Below, one piece after another: positions 53,378-61,872 of a stretch of 64,000 nucleotides of DNA (position 1 is the first letter of the stretch; every line of letters begins with the position of its first letter). A program made the position numbers and the translations under genes. Source of the DNA: UBA6059 sp965227155 (GTDB lineage: Bacteria; Bacteroidota; Bacteroidia; Cytophagales; Cyclobacteriaceae); NCBI GenBank assembly GCA_965227155.1, contig OZ245731.1, positions 4,588,001 through 4,652,000 on the forward strand, written 5' to 3'. Below the pieces are notes generated by a model. The model searched no databases and was not told the DNA's origin. It worked only from the letters and a program-made list of their open reading frames with translations.

Positions 53378-54799
53378 ATGCAAAGTCCCTATAGAACGCT
53401 CACCACAAAGGAAAAGGCACTTAATCTTAATCTCAACGAAAAAATATACGGCACCCTGGCCGAAATTGGTGGTGGCCAGGAAGTGGCCGCGCATTTCTTC
53501 AAAGCAGGCGGTGCATCCGGCACTATAGCCAAAACCATGTCGGCTTATGACATGACCTTTAGTGATGCGATATACGGGCAAACGGAAAGGTATGTCTGTG
53601 AGGAGAAACTACTCCTTATGCTTAGCAAGGAATATAACCTACTATCAAAAAGGTTGGCCTTCCGAGCCAAGAGGTCAAACTTTTTTGCTTTTGCGAATAC
53701 CGTGGAAACCATCAATTACCAGCGCACCAACAAAGGACATGGCTGGCTGGGGATGCGTTTTCAACTTCACCCACTGTCAGAACCGAATATTTGCATAATC
53801 CATGTAAGGCTTAATGACAATGATGCTTTATGGCAGCAGCAAATACTGGGAGATTTGGGCGTCAATCTAATCTATGCCTGCTACAACCACACTGATCCGG
53901 ATGACCTTATCAACTCATTGATGGATGGCATTAATCCCGGCCGGGTTGAAGTGGACATGTTCAGGCTTGAGGGTCCCGATTTTCATCATGTCGACAACCG
54001 GTTAATGAGCCTAAAGTTGGTGAAAAATGGCCTTACCCATGCTGCTATGTTTGACAGGGACGGGAATGTGATGCAGCCTAGTGAGTCTTTGTACAAAAAG
54101 AACATCATCGTGTTGCGTGGCAGGTTCAGACCCGTGACCCATGTGAATGTAGACATGATGATCCGTGGCTTACGTCAATTCCGCAAAGATCCTGAAGTAA
54201 ACAGAGACAAACTATTCATCGTATCAGAGCTGACGCTTAATGACCTCCGCAATGAAGGAGAAATTGATGAAATGGACTTTATGGATCGGGTCGATTTGTT
54301 GTGCTCATTGGGTCAGAATGTGATGATATCAAATTACCAGGAGCATTACCGATTGGCATCATTCCTTGCCCAGTTTACAAGGGGCAAAAAGATTGGCATC
54401 ATACTCGGAGTAAAAAACCTCGGCCGTATTTTTGATGAGAAATATTATGAAAATCTTTCCGGTGGTATTTTAGAATCTTTTGGCCGCCTTTTTGGCACCA
54501 ACGTTCAGCTTTTGGTCTACCCTTCCAATCACTCAGGCAAGGAACTGGAAACCTGCAAAAACTTTAAGCCTGCTGACCACTTGAAGCATCTTTATCTTCA
54601 TTTGTATGAAAACAAAAAGATAATAGATATAGCGGGTGCCAATCTGGAGAATCTGCATATCATTTCAGACCATGTACTGGCCAAAATAAAAAACGGTGAA
54701 GCCGGCTGGGAAAAAATGGTGCCCAATAAGGTTGCAGAGTCGATCAAAAAGAACTCTATGTTTGAGTACAAAGCTCCACTTGATATGGAAATCGATTAG
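53378..54799 (+). CDS. Conserved protein of unknown function
   Basis: 473 residues, no signal peptide or membrane helix. The most striking block is near the start: LAEIGGGQEVAAHFFKAGGASGTIAKTMSAYD (its key parts are GQEVAAHFFKAGG and GTIAKTMSAYD), followed by FSDAIYG. The middle carries KGHGWLGMRFQL and CYNHTDPDDLINSLM. I recognise this as a widely conserved family in Bacteroidota and some other phyla, but know of no established function. The protein is soluble and of ordinary core base composition. It is a single gene between the acyl-CoA dehydrogenase and the sodium symporter. Confidence 0.7.
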   Translation: MQSPYRTLTTKEKALNLNLNEKIYGTLAEIGGGQEVAAHFFKAGGASGTIAKTMSAYDMTFSDAIYGQTERYVCEEKLLLMLSKEYNLLSKRLAFRAKRSNFFAFANTVETINYQRTNKGHGWLGMRFQLHPLSEPNICIIHVRLNDNDALWQQQILGDLGVNLIYACYNHTDPDDLINSLMDGINPGRVEVDMFRLEGPDFHHVDNRLMSLKLVKNGLTHAAMFDRDGNVMQPSESLYKKNIIVLRGRFRPVTHVNVDMMIRGLRQFRKDPEVNRDKLFIVSELTLNDLRNEGEIDEMDFMDRVDLLCSLGQNVMISNYQEHYRLASFLAQFTRGKKIGIILGVKNLGRIFDEKYYENLSGGILESFGRLFGTNVQLLVYPSNHSGKELETCKNFKPADHLKHLYLHLYENKKIIDIAGANLENLHIISDHVLAKIKNGEAGWEKMVPNKVAESIKKNSMFEYKAPLDMEID

Positions 54800-54827
54800 C
54801 TAGTTCTTCAATCGCTGTAATTTTTAC

Positions 54828-54857
54828 TTGGTTTGTAGACAAATTCAAATATTTTTG
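54828..54857 (+). promoter_or_regulatory. Bacteroidota-type promoter of the symporter gene
   Basis: TTG (54828-54830), 19 bases, then TATTTTTG (54850-54857), a full match to TTG-N19-TAnnTTTG. The predicted transcription start lies about 20 bases before the ATG at 54886. Confidence 0.65.
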
Positions 54858-54885
54858 ACTTTTTGCGACGATTTTGAATTGATAT

Positions 54886-56265
54886 ATGAGCGATAGAGGT
54901 GCGTTCCAATCACGTATTGGATTTATTTTGGCAGCAGCCGGTTCGGCAGTAGGACTTGGTAATATTTGGAAATTCCCTTTTGAAGTTGGCCAGGGTGGTG
55001 GTGCTGTTTTTCTTGTCATGTATTTGGCATTTTGTTTTATTCTCTGCTTTCCTGTGATGGTTACTGAAATTGCCATTGGTCGGAAGACACAAAAAAATCC
55101 CGTGGGCGCCTTTAATGCCCTGGGCTTTAAGCGGTGGAATTTTATAGGTAAAATTGGAATCCTATGTGGGGTGCTCATCCTATCCTTTTACAATGTTGTA
55201 GCAGGTTGGGCTTTTGGCTATTTCGTAGAAATGGTCGGTGGCAATTTCAGCATCGGTGAAAATTTCGGCACTTTTATCAACGATATTGGCCGTGTAGGCA
55301 TATTTGCTGCACTTTTTATGGTCGCAACTGCTTACATCGTCTCCAAAGGTATTTCAGGTGGTATTGAACGGGCAGCCAAAATTTTGATGCCCACCCTGAT
55401 TATTCTGATTCTCTTGCTGGTAGCCTATGCCATGACATTGCCTAATGCCATGAAAGGCATTGAATTCTACCTGGTACCTGATTTTAACGAAATCAATATG
55501 GGTGTAGTTGGTTCTGCCCTGGGTCAGGCATTCTTTTCATTATCGCTAGGTATGGGTGCTTTAATAACTTATGGTAGCTATGTGAGTAAGAAAGACAATA
55601 TCGTGCAGTCGGCGGCATATATTACATTGGCTGATGTTGGTATAGCCTTTATTGCCGGACTGATGATGTTTCCATTCGTCTTCTCTCAGGGACTGGAGCC
55701 TGAAGGTGGCCCTGGTTTAATTTTCGTTACCCTGCCGGGCATATTTGAGTCATTCGGGGGTACAATGGGCATTATTGTAGGATCTATTTTCTTTTTACTC
55801 CTATCCTTTGCCGCACTTACTTCTACTGTTTCCCTTTTGGAGGTTCCGGTAGCATATGTAGTGGACGAGCTTAATATTGAAAGAAGATATGCTGTGTGGG
55901 GTGTAGCATTGCTAATCTTCCTTGTGGGCCTTCCTTCCATGGTAGCCCAGGGCGACTCTAAATTTTTCTCTCAGTTCATTACCTATTTCGGAGATTCAGT
56001 CCCTACTGATTTTATGACATTTGTAGGACATCTTGCCAATGATACATTATTGCCGCTCGGTGGTTTCCTTATTGTTTTCTTTGCAGCATATATCTGGAAA
56101 AAAGAAAATCTCAATCAGGAAATCGAAATCGGCTATGAATCAAAAGGTGGATTTGTGGAGAAATATATTGACTTTGCAATCAGCTACCTATGCCCTACCA
56201 TTCTTGGTTTGATGTTTTTGCTTACAGTACTCAATAGATTTTTTGGAATCAGCCTTTTTTCATAA
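54886..56265 (+). CDS. Neurotransmitter:sodium symporter family transporter
   Basis: 459 residues with eleven to twelve membrane helices (LeuT fold). The signature sodium and substrate site in the first helix is RIGFILAAAGSAVGLGNIWK, with the unwound G-S-A-V-G-L-G-N-I-W sequence seen in MhsT/LeuT-type bacterial transporters, then FLVMYLAFCFILCFPVMV. Such proteins import amino acids with Na+. The substrate cannot be told from these motifs. Followed after 31 bp by the K+ channel gene, perhaps co-transcribed. Confidence 0.93.
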   Translation: MSDRGAFQSRIGFILAAAGSAVGLGNIWKFPFEVGQGGGAVFLVMYLAFCFILCFPVMVTEIAIGRKTQKNPVGAFNALGFKRWNFIGKIGILCGVLILSFYNVVAGWAFGYFVEMVGGNFSIGENFGTFINDIGRVGIFAALFMVATAYIVSKGISGGIERAAKILMPTLIILILLLVAYAMTLPNAMKGIEFYLVPDFNEINMGVVGSALGQAFFSLSLGMGALITYGSYVSKKDNIVQSAAYITLADVGIAFIAGLMMFPFVFSQGLEPEGGPGLIFVTLPGIFESFGGTMGIIVGSIFFLLLSFAALTSTVSLLEVPVAYVVDELNIERRYAVWGVALLIFLVGLPSMVAQGDSKFFSQFITYFGDSVPTDFMTFVGHLANDTLLPLGGFLIVFFAAYIWKKENLNQEIEIGYESKGGFVEKYIDFAISYLCPTILGLMFLLTVLNRFFGISLFS

Positions 56266-56296
56266 ATTGGTTTTCTGAGTGCAGATAGCTTAAGCA

Positions 56297-57145
56297 TTGC
56301 GTACAGAACCTACCGAATACAGATATCTAGACAGATTTCGAAGAAAACTCTTCGTAACCATCTTTGGCACTGCAACCAAAGCTGGAAAAATATTTGACAT
56401 AATTTTGTTGATCACCATTGTACTGAGCATAATCTCAGTTATGGCAGAAAGCGTTGAGGAGATTGCTCTTCAATTTGGATGGGAGTTATTCATATTGGAA
56501 TGGATATTTACCATACTTTTTACCATGGAGTATGCGCTAAGAGTTTTTGTTTCTCATAGGCCTAAGAGCTATATATTCAGCGTTTTAGGAATCATTGACC
56601 TTCTTGCCCTCTTGCCTACCTATTTAAGTCTCTTTATTTCCGGGACACAGTACCTTATGGTTATCCGGGCTCTGCGCTTATTACGGGTGTTCAGAATTTT
56701 AAAGCTTTCAAGATACCTGGGTGAAGCTAAAATTCTCGCAGATGCTCTTGATTCCAGCCGCAAAAAAATCTCTGTATTTCTAGTTGCGGTTGTAGCCTTG
56801 GTTATCATTTTGGGTACCGTAATGTATATGGTAGAAGGCGGGCAGAATGGATTCACCAGCATACCAAGAAGTATCTATTGGGCCATAGTTACCATCACTA
56901 CCGTTGGCTATGGTGATATCGCGCCCCAAACAGTTCTTGGTCAAAGTATTGCAGCACTACTCATGCTCACAGGGTATGCAATCATAGCCGTCCCCACTGG
57001 TATTGTAACCTCAGAACTCACAGCCAAAGGTAGGTATGATCAAAAACCCAAAACCAATAATCTTGTTTGTCCCAACTGTGACCACTTTCATCACGATGAT
57101 GATGCAAAATTTTGTAAAAACTGTGGTAGCCACCTTGAAGCCTAA
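56297..57145 (+). CDS. Voltage-gated-type K+ channel with C-terminal zinc ribbon
   Basis: 282 residues, six helices. Residues 120-140 are an S4-like segment with regularly spaced Arg (RALRLLRVFRILKLSR); the selectivity filter TVGYGD is at 202-207 between S5 and S6. The last 25 residues are a zinc ribbon: C258-x2-C261 and C273-x2-C276 (LVCPNCDHF, FCKNCGSH). It forms a tetrameric K+-selective pore in the inner membrane; the zinc ribbon may assemble or gate it. The start is TTG at 56297. The stop overlaps by 4 bp the stop of the opposite-strand gene (convergent). Confidence 0.93.
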   Translation: MRTEPTEYRYLDRFRRKLFVTIFGTATKAGKIFDIILLITIVLSIISVMAESVEEIALQFGWELFILEWIFTILFTMEYALRVFVSHRPKSYIFSVLGIIDLLALLPTYLSLFISGTQYLMVIRALRLLRVFRILKLSRYLGEAKILADALDSSRKKISVFLVAVVALVIILGTVMYMVEGGQNGFTSIPRSIYWAIVTITTVGYGDIAPQTVLGQSIAALLMLTGYAIIAVPTGIVTSELTAKGRYDQKPKTNNLVCPNCDHFHHDDDAKFCKNCGSHLEA

Positions 57146-57942
57146 TTTTTTACAAATTTCTCTACCCGCTCACCAACTGTAATAAAATACTCCCCTCTTC
57201 GTAGCCTAGTTAGCTCGATCTTATTGCCTTTGCCTGTCAGGATAGTTCTGCCTTCAGCTGTAGAAATCTCATACTCTGAAATCCTGGATAGGTAAAGATT
57301 GTCAGTAACCGTCAAGGGATAAATTCTCAGCGGTTCGGGATAATACACGTATTCCTGCTCAGGCGAATAAATATACTTGTCTGAATTAGGCATATCATAC
57401 CTGATCCTGTATTTATTACTACCTTCCTTGAGCTCGGGATATACACTGTAGGAGCTACCGGTAAAATTATTCTTAGATGGTAACTCCTCCATAGCATTCC
57501 AGCTGTCGGCATATAATCGCTCAACCGTATATTGTCCCAAACCCTTTTCTCCACGGGTATACCAGGTAAGTGTAGTGTCATTGAGAATCACTTCTGTAAA
57601 CTTAAAGGCACTATAAAATCGTATGGCCTCAGCATTTAACACATTGGGTTTGCAACTTTCGGGGTGTTTGATATTAATTGTAACTGGTGTGTAAAGATCA
57701 AAGGATGCAAAATCAATCTCAATGGCCGATCTTTTATAATCCATATTCAATCGGTCCCCATTGATAAAAATATCGGTAATACAGAACTGATTGCTTTCAT
57801 TGATAGGATTCTGAATGTAAACCGGCTTACCCTGCCACACACCTGTAAGCTTGATCATTTGCTGCGCAAAACCCCTTGATCCGGATAAAATACCCAGTGC
57901 AGCAATTAAGTATATAATCAGATACCTTTTATTCACAATCAT
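57142..57942 (-). CDS. Secreted protein with type IX sorting-like C-terminus
   Basis: 266 residues from the ATG at 57942, which gives a clean signal peptide (MIVNKRYLIIYLIAALGIL then SGSRGFAQ). The mature part is beta-rich without a known domain. The last 60 residues (LYLSRISEYEISTAEGRTI, LTRLRRGEYFITVGERVEKF) resemble the Por_Secre_tail/T9SS type A C-terminal domain, which would send the protein to the cell surface. I reject the ATG at 57978 because it would overlap the ABC permease gene by 8 bp and lengthen the signal region. Role unknown. Confidence 0.7.
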   Translation of the reverse strand: MIVNKRYLIIYLIAALGILSGSRGFAQQMIKLTGVWQGKPVYIQNPINESNQFCITDIFINGDRLNMDYKRSAIEIDFASFDLYTPVTINIKHPESCKPNVLNAEAIRFYSAFKFTEVILNDTTLTWYTRGEKGLGQYTVERLYADSWNAMEELPSKNNFTGSSYSVYPELKEGSNKYRIRYDMPNSDKYIYSPEQEYVYYPEPLRIYPLTVTDNLYLSRISEYEISTAEGRTILTGKGNKIELTRLRRGEYFITVGERVEKFVKN

Positions 57943-57970
57943 TACAACGAATAACATCAAAGATATCGTA

Positions 57971-59203
57971 TTATTCAAAACGGAGCGACTCTATAGGATC
58001 GAGCCGGCTGGCTTTGTAAGCAGGAATATAGCCTGAAATCAGTCCGACTACCATGCCTAGCAGGATAGAAAGCAGGATCCATAGCCATGGGATGATAAAA
58101 CTACCTCCTGTCAAGCTTGTTACGACATTGCCGATGACAAGGCCTAAAAATATCCCCGCTAACCCTCCAAGCTGGCAAATAACTAGGGCTTCTATCAGAA
58201 ACTGCTGACGAATCTTTTTTGGTGTAGCACCGAGTGCTTTGCGAACGCCTATTTCCCGGGTTCGCTCAGTTACGGAAACCAACATTATATTCATCAATGC
58301 GATAGAAGCGCCTGCTAATGTAACTAGGCCTATCGAGAAGCCTCCAATTCTTAGGTAGCCAGACATTTCTTCCAGTCTTTCAGCCAGCGACCGGCTTCTG
58401 CGCACTTCAAAGGATGACTCTGCCTGAATGGGATCTTTGCGAATTTGCCGCATCAGGCCTGTCGCTTCTCCCATAGCCAATTCAATATCTAGGGCATTGC
58501 TGACCAGCATATTGATTCGGTAATCAAGGTCATTACTATTCAACCTTCTTGCGGTTTCAATAGGTATAATGATCGATCGGTCAGACCCAGAGTCACCACC
58601 AATACTGCCCTGTTCTTCAAGTACGCCAATCACCCGAAACTTTGTACCGAGAAACGAGATTCGGGAATTAACAGGATTTTCATTTTCCCGATATAGCAGC
58701 TCCCTTATCTTGGAACCTATAAGTGCCACATTGATGCCACCGGATGCTTCCGTAGTTGAAAAATTGCGGCCCAAGTCAATTTCAATACCTTCCACTGCCA
58801 GAAAATTCTCATCCCCAGCTCTTACCCGTACATTGGGATTGGTAATCTCGGAGCCATATTTAACCTCTGCCGTAAAAGTCAGCCAGGCATTGACGCTTGG
58901 TGTGGCTTGTCCACCAAATTTTCTTACAAACAATGACACCTCATCCCATCGCAGAGGAGGATGGTTTTCCTGCTTCAACCCATCCTGCGACCCACGGTTG
59001 TTACGCCAGCTTCTGATGGAAAAAGTATTTGCACCGAGGTTGCTAAAGCTTTCATTGATAGAAGATTGGATGCCATCAATTGCCGTAAGCACACCCACTA
59101 GTGATGTGATTCCTATGGCTATGATAGCGGAGGTAAGGATCGTGCGCAGACGATTCGCTTTGATGGAATTTATTCCTTCTCTTATGTTTTCTTTTAGCGT
59201 CAA
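57971..59203 (-). CDS. MacB/FtsX-type ABC transporter permease
   Basis: 410 residues. One N-terminal helix (TSAIIAIGITSLVGVLTAI), a large periplasmic MacB_PCD domain (residues about 40-270), then three helices at the C-terminus of FtsX type, including ERTREIGVRKALGATPKKI. Typical of MacB-like exporters and lipoprotein or peptide mechanotransmission complexes. The partner ATPase and membrane fusion protein are not in the window. A single gene here. Confidence 0.92.
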   Translation of the reverse strand: MTLKENIREGINSIKANRLRTILTSAIIAIGITSLVGVLTAIDGIQSSINESFSNLGANTFSIRSWRNNRGSQDGLKQENHPPLRWDEVSLFVRKFGGQATPSVNAWLTFTAEVKYGSEITNPNVRVRAGDENFLAVEGIEIDLGRNFSTTEASGGINVALIGSKIRELLYRENENPVNSRISFLGTKFRVIGVLEEQGSIGGDSGSDRSIIIPIETARRLNSNDLDYRINMLVSNALDIELAMGEATGLMRQIRKDPIQAESSFEVRRSRSLAERLEEMSGYLRIGGFSIGLVTLAGASIALMNIMLVSVTERTREIGVRKALGATPKKIRQQFLIEALVICQLGGLAGIFLGLVIGNVVTSLTGGSFIIPWLWILLSILLGMVVGLISGYIPAYKASRLDPIESLRFE

Positions 59204-59345
59204 TTTTATTTGATTACGAGAACCAGCCTTGTAAATGTTTCGTTACACTGCCAATTACCACATTATACTACAAATAAAACCAAGATGCATAGATGTTTTA
59301 TTGATCTATACATATCTTTTCATCAAAGAGTCCAAAATAGTTGAT

Positions 59346-60605
59346 ATGCGGAGATTTGTTCTTTTCTTAAGTTTTTGTCTTGTTATTACTTCTGCCAGTG
59401 CTTCCTATCTATTTGTACCCATGGATGAAAAGCAGGCAAACCACCTCAAAGCCTATGGGGTGGCGTATTGGGTTTTGACAAAAGAGATTCCTGTAGACTG
59501 GCTACTTAATTATCGGGGTGGCAGTTTTATGTTTAAATACAGCCAGGTTTTTGAAAATGAATTAATCATTCGAGGCGTTTCTTATGAAGTAATTTCAGAT
59601 GCGCAATCCAATCAGATAGTCCAAAGTATTGCCAGCCCCAATAGCAATATGGATGTCATGAAGTTGGAAAAATACCCCAAGATTGCAGTCTATTCTCCGA
59701 AAAGTAAGCAGCCCTGGGATGATGCCGTAACGCTCGTGCTGACCTATGCCGAGATCCCCTACGATGTGGTTTTCGATGATGAACTCATGTATGACGAGCT
59801 GCCCAAGTACGACTGGCTCCATTTGCACCATGAGGACTTCACCGGTCAGTATGGAAAGTTCTACAGGGTTTACCAGCATTTCCCGTGGTACCAGGAGCAG
59901 CAAAGGGAATATGAGGAGTCGGCCAGAAAGCATGGTTTTACCAAGGTTAGCCATCTCAAATTGGCTATCGTCAAGAAAATTCAGAACTACGTAGCAGGCG
60001 GTGGATTTCTTTTTGCTATGTGCTCCGCTACCGATACCTATGATATTGCCCTTTCGGCTGAAGGTGTAGATATGGTAGAAAGAATGTATGACGGTGACCC
60101 TGCAGACCCAAGAGCACAACAAAAGCTGGATTTTAGCAAAACCTTTGCTTTCGAAAATTTTGTGATTGAGCGTAATCCCTATATTTATGAGTATTCAAAT
60201 ATTGATACGCAACCTAACGAACGGGGCCTTACGGAGCAAAATGACTTTTTCACACTTTTCGAGTTTTCTGCTAAATGGGACCCTATTCCCACCATGCTTA
60301 CGCAAAACCATGAGCGCATTGTAAAAGGCTTCATGGGGCAAACAACCTCATTCAAGAATAATTTGATCAAGCCTGATGTGACCGTCATGGGTGAAACAAA
60401 GTCAATCAATGAAGCCAAATATATCCATGGTGTATTTGGGAAAGGCTTTTGGACATTTTATGCAGGTCACGACCCTGAAGATTACCAGCACTTGGTCAAT
60501 GAAGAGCCCACTGACCTAAACTTGCACCCCAACTCTCCAGGCTACAGGCTCATTCTCAATAATATTCTCTTCCCTGCTGCCAAGAAGAAAAAACAAAAAA
60601 CTTAA
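59346..60605 (+). CDS. Secreted amidotransferase-like protein (often labelled asparagine synthetase B)
   Basis: 419 residues from the ATG at 59346, which provides the signal peptide MRRFVLFLSFCLVITSASAS. The frame extends to 59235, but that part is not hydrophobic in the right place and is ignored. It has none of the AsnB motifs: no MCGI start and no SGGxDS loop. Segments such as KIAVYSPKSKQPWDDAVTLV and GGGFLFAMCSATDTYD look like a class I glutamine amidotransferase-like or ThuA-like fold, with the Cys in FAMCSA in a nucleophile-elbow-like context. Exported, function unknown; the common label is probably wrong. Confidence 0.65.
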   Translation: MRRFVLFLSFCLVITSASASYLFVPMDEKQANHLKAYGVAYWVLTKEIPVDWLLNYRGGSFMFKYSQVFENELIIRGVSYEVISDAQSNQIVQSIASPNSNMDVMKLEKYPKIAVYSPKSKQPWDDAVTLVLTYAEIPYDVVFDDELMYDELPKYDWLHLHHEDFTGQYGKFYRVYQHFPWYQEQQREYEESARKHGFTKVSHLKLAIVKKIQNYVAGGGFLFAMCSATDTYDIALSAEGVDMVERMYDGDPADPRAQQKLDFSKTFAFENFVIERNPYIYEYSNIDTQPNERGLTEQNDFFTLFEFSAKWDPIPTMLTQNHERIVKGFMGQTTSFKNNLIKPDVTVMGETKSINEAKYIHGVFGKGFWTFYAGHDPEDYQHLVNEEPTDLNLHPNSPGYRLILNNILFPAAKKKKQKT

Positions 60606-60639
60606 GATTAGGTACAGGTATTAATATGTTTAACAAAAG

Positions 60640-60671
60640 AAAAAAGCCGGGTCATAAAACCTGGCTTTTTT
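60640..60671 (+). terminator. Rho-independent terminator
   Basis: AAAAAAGCCGGGT and ACCTGGCTTTTTT form a stem of about 13 bp with a 6-base loop and a T-run. It lies 35 bp after the stop of the secreted protein gene. The symmetry (A-run before, T-run after) would also serve the opposite direction, i.e. the epimerase gene. Confidence 0.85.
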
Positions 60672-60834
60672 GTAACAACATTAACCCACATAGATGATCT
60701 ATTAAGTTATCACTCAATAGTCAAGAGTAAAAGTAATAAATAAATACACTTGATCAATAGCTACACTAAAATTTTAACCTAAATTTTAAATTATTTGTAA
60801 TAATTGCTTCTTACAGGTGCAATTAACACCCTCT

Positions 60835-61767
60835 TCAGGTCATATTTTTAGAAGCTGACAACTTACAGGTTAATTCTTTAACCTCACCTGGCTTTAAAAT
60901 AACCAGCCCTCTTCCGGAATTAAAGGCATTAGGTTCACAACTCATGGGTTCTATCGCTATGGACTTCCGATCTTCTGGTGTAAAAAGCTGTAGGTAAGGG
61001 TAATCTTCTACCTTTTGCTCTAGCTTTATCTGCAAACTGCTGTGAGGATTGCTCAAAATGGTATCACCTTTTTGTAAAACGTAGCAAGTATCTAATGAAA
61101 GCTCATTTAATGAAGACCCATTTACGAAAGTATCATCATGAACAAGCCTACCTGTTGGAATATTATGCGCATCCAACAATAGCTTTTGTGATCCTTCCAT
61201 TTGCAGAACTAATTCGTCAACAGGCAGACCTGCTTTGAAATAAAAATGCCACCCATGACCAAACGGCATTTCCAGTTTACCCTTATTTTCTATTTTAGAA
61301 ATAATATTTAATTCATTGGCAGTTGACAAAGAATAGCTCACAGAGATGGCTGCAGAAAAAGGGTATCCATTAAAATCTCCATGATATTCCGCTTGCAGGG
61401 TGATCATTGCTTCAGCATCGGTAATCTCGTGGGATATTGATTTCATGGGTAACTTGCCCATAAAACCATGAATGCTATGATCCTCATATACAAAGTTTAA
61501 ATCAAGCTGATATTCTTTACCACCAAATGTGTATCGCCCATTTTCAATTCGGTTGGGATAGGGCCACAGCTGCATACCCTTGTATGATTTATCCCAATAC
61601 TCCTTTAGCTCATCGGAGGTTTTATAATTATCGCAAAGCTCCTCATTACCAAAAGTCCAGGCATTGATCATTCCACCATATTCAGGAATAATGGAGACTA
61701 CTGAATCACCGGCTTGCAGCTTGATTGTACTTAATCCACCAAAATCTACTTTCTCAATACTGGGCAT
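60835..61767 (-). CDS. Aldose 1-epimerase family protein
   Basis: 310 residues. Residues such as MQLWPYPNRIENGRYTFGGKEY, DHSIHGFMGK (with the conserved H-G-F), PFGHGWHFYFK and the Glu of IAIEPMSCEPNAFN follow the galactose mutarotase fold, with the catalytic His in HGWHFYF and Glu near FTPEDRKSIAIEP. It interconverts anomers of a hexose or acts on a phosphohexose. The residue following the second His varies from GalM, so the substrate is uncertain. Divergent from the SDR operon; operator site 3 lies between the promoters. Confidence 0.88.
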   Translation of the reverse strand: MPSIEKVDFGGLSTIKLQAGDSVVSIIPEYGGMINAWTFGNEELCDNYKTSDELKEYWDKSYKGMQLWPYPNRIENGRYTFGGKEYQLDLNFVYEDHSIHGFMGKLPMKSISHEITDAEAMITLQAEYHGDFNGYPFSAAISVSYSLSTANELNIISKIENKGKLEMPFGHGWHFYFKAGLPVDELVLQMEGSQKLLLDAHNIPTGRLVHDDTFVNGSSLNELSLDTCYVLQKGDTILSNPHSSLQIKLEQKVEDYPYLQLFTPEDRKSIAIEPMSCEPNAFNSGRGLVILKPGEVKELTCKLSASKNMT

Positions 61768-61796
61768 AGGATTCGCATTAGATGTTTTATAAGTGC

Positions 61797-61804
61797 CAAA
61801 AGTA
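61797..61804 (-). promoter_or_regulatory. Candidate -7 box for the epimerase gene
   Basis: On the minus strand TACTTTTG, an exact fit to TAnnTTTG, 30 bases ahead of the epimerase start. A CAA (minus TTG) stands 22 bases behind it, slightly farther than usual, so operator site 3 would lie between the two boxes. Confidence 0.45.
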
Positions 61805-61812
61805 AAATTTTA

Positions 61813-61826
61813 TTATGCATGCATAA
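61813..61826. promoter_or_regulatory. 14-bp perfect palindrome, operator site 3
   Basis: TTATGCATGCATAA, followed by CAAATT exactly as at site 1 (51356-51381): 18 consecutive bases are shared (ATGCATGCATAACAAATT). It is 46 bp before the SDR start and 45 bp before the divergent epimerase start. Confidence 0.75.
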
Positions 61827-61872
61827 CAAATTTATTTAATTTGGTGGAGAACCAAATAACATTAATCTATTC

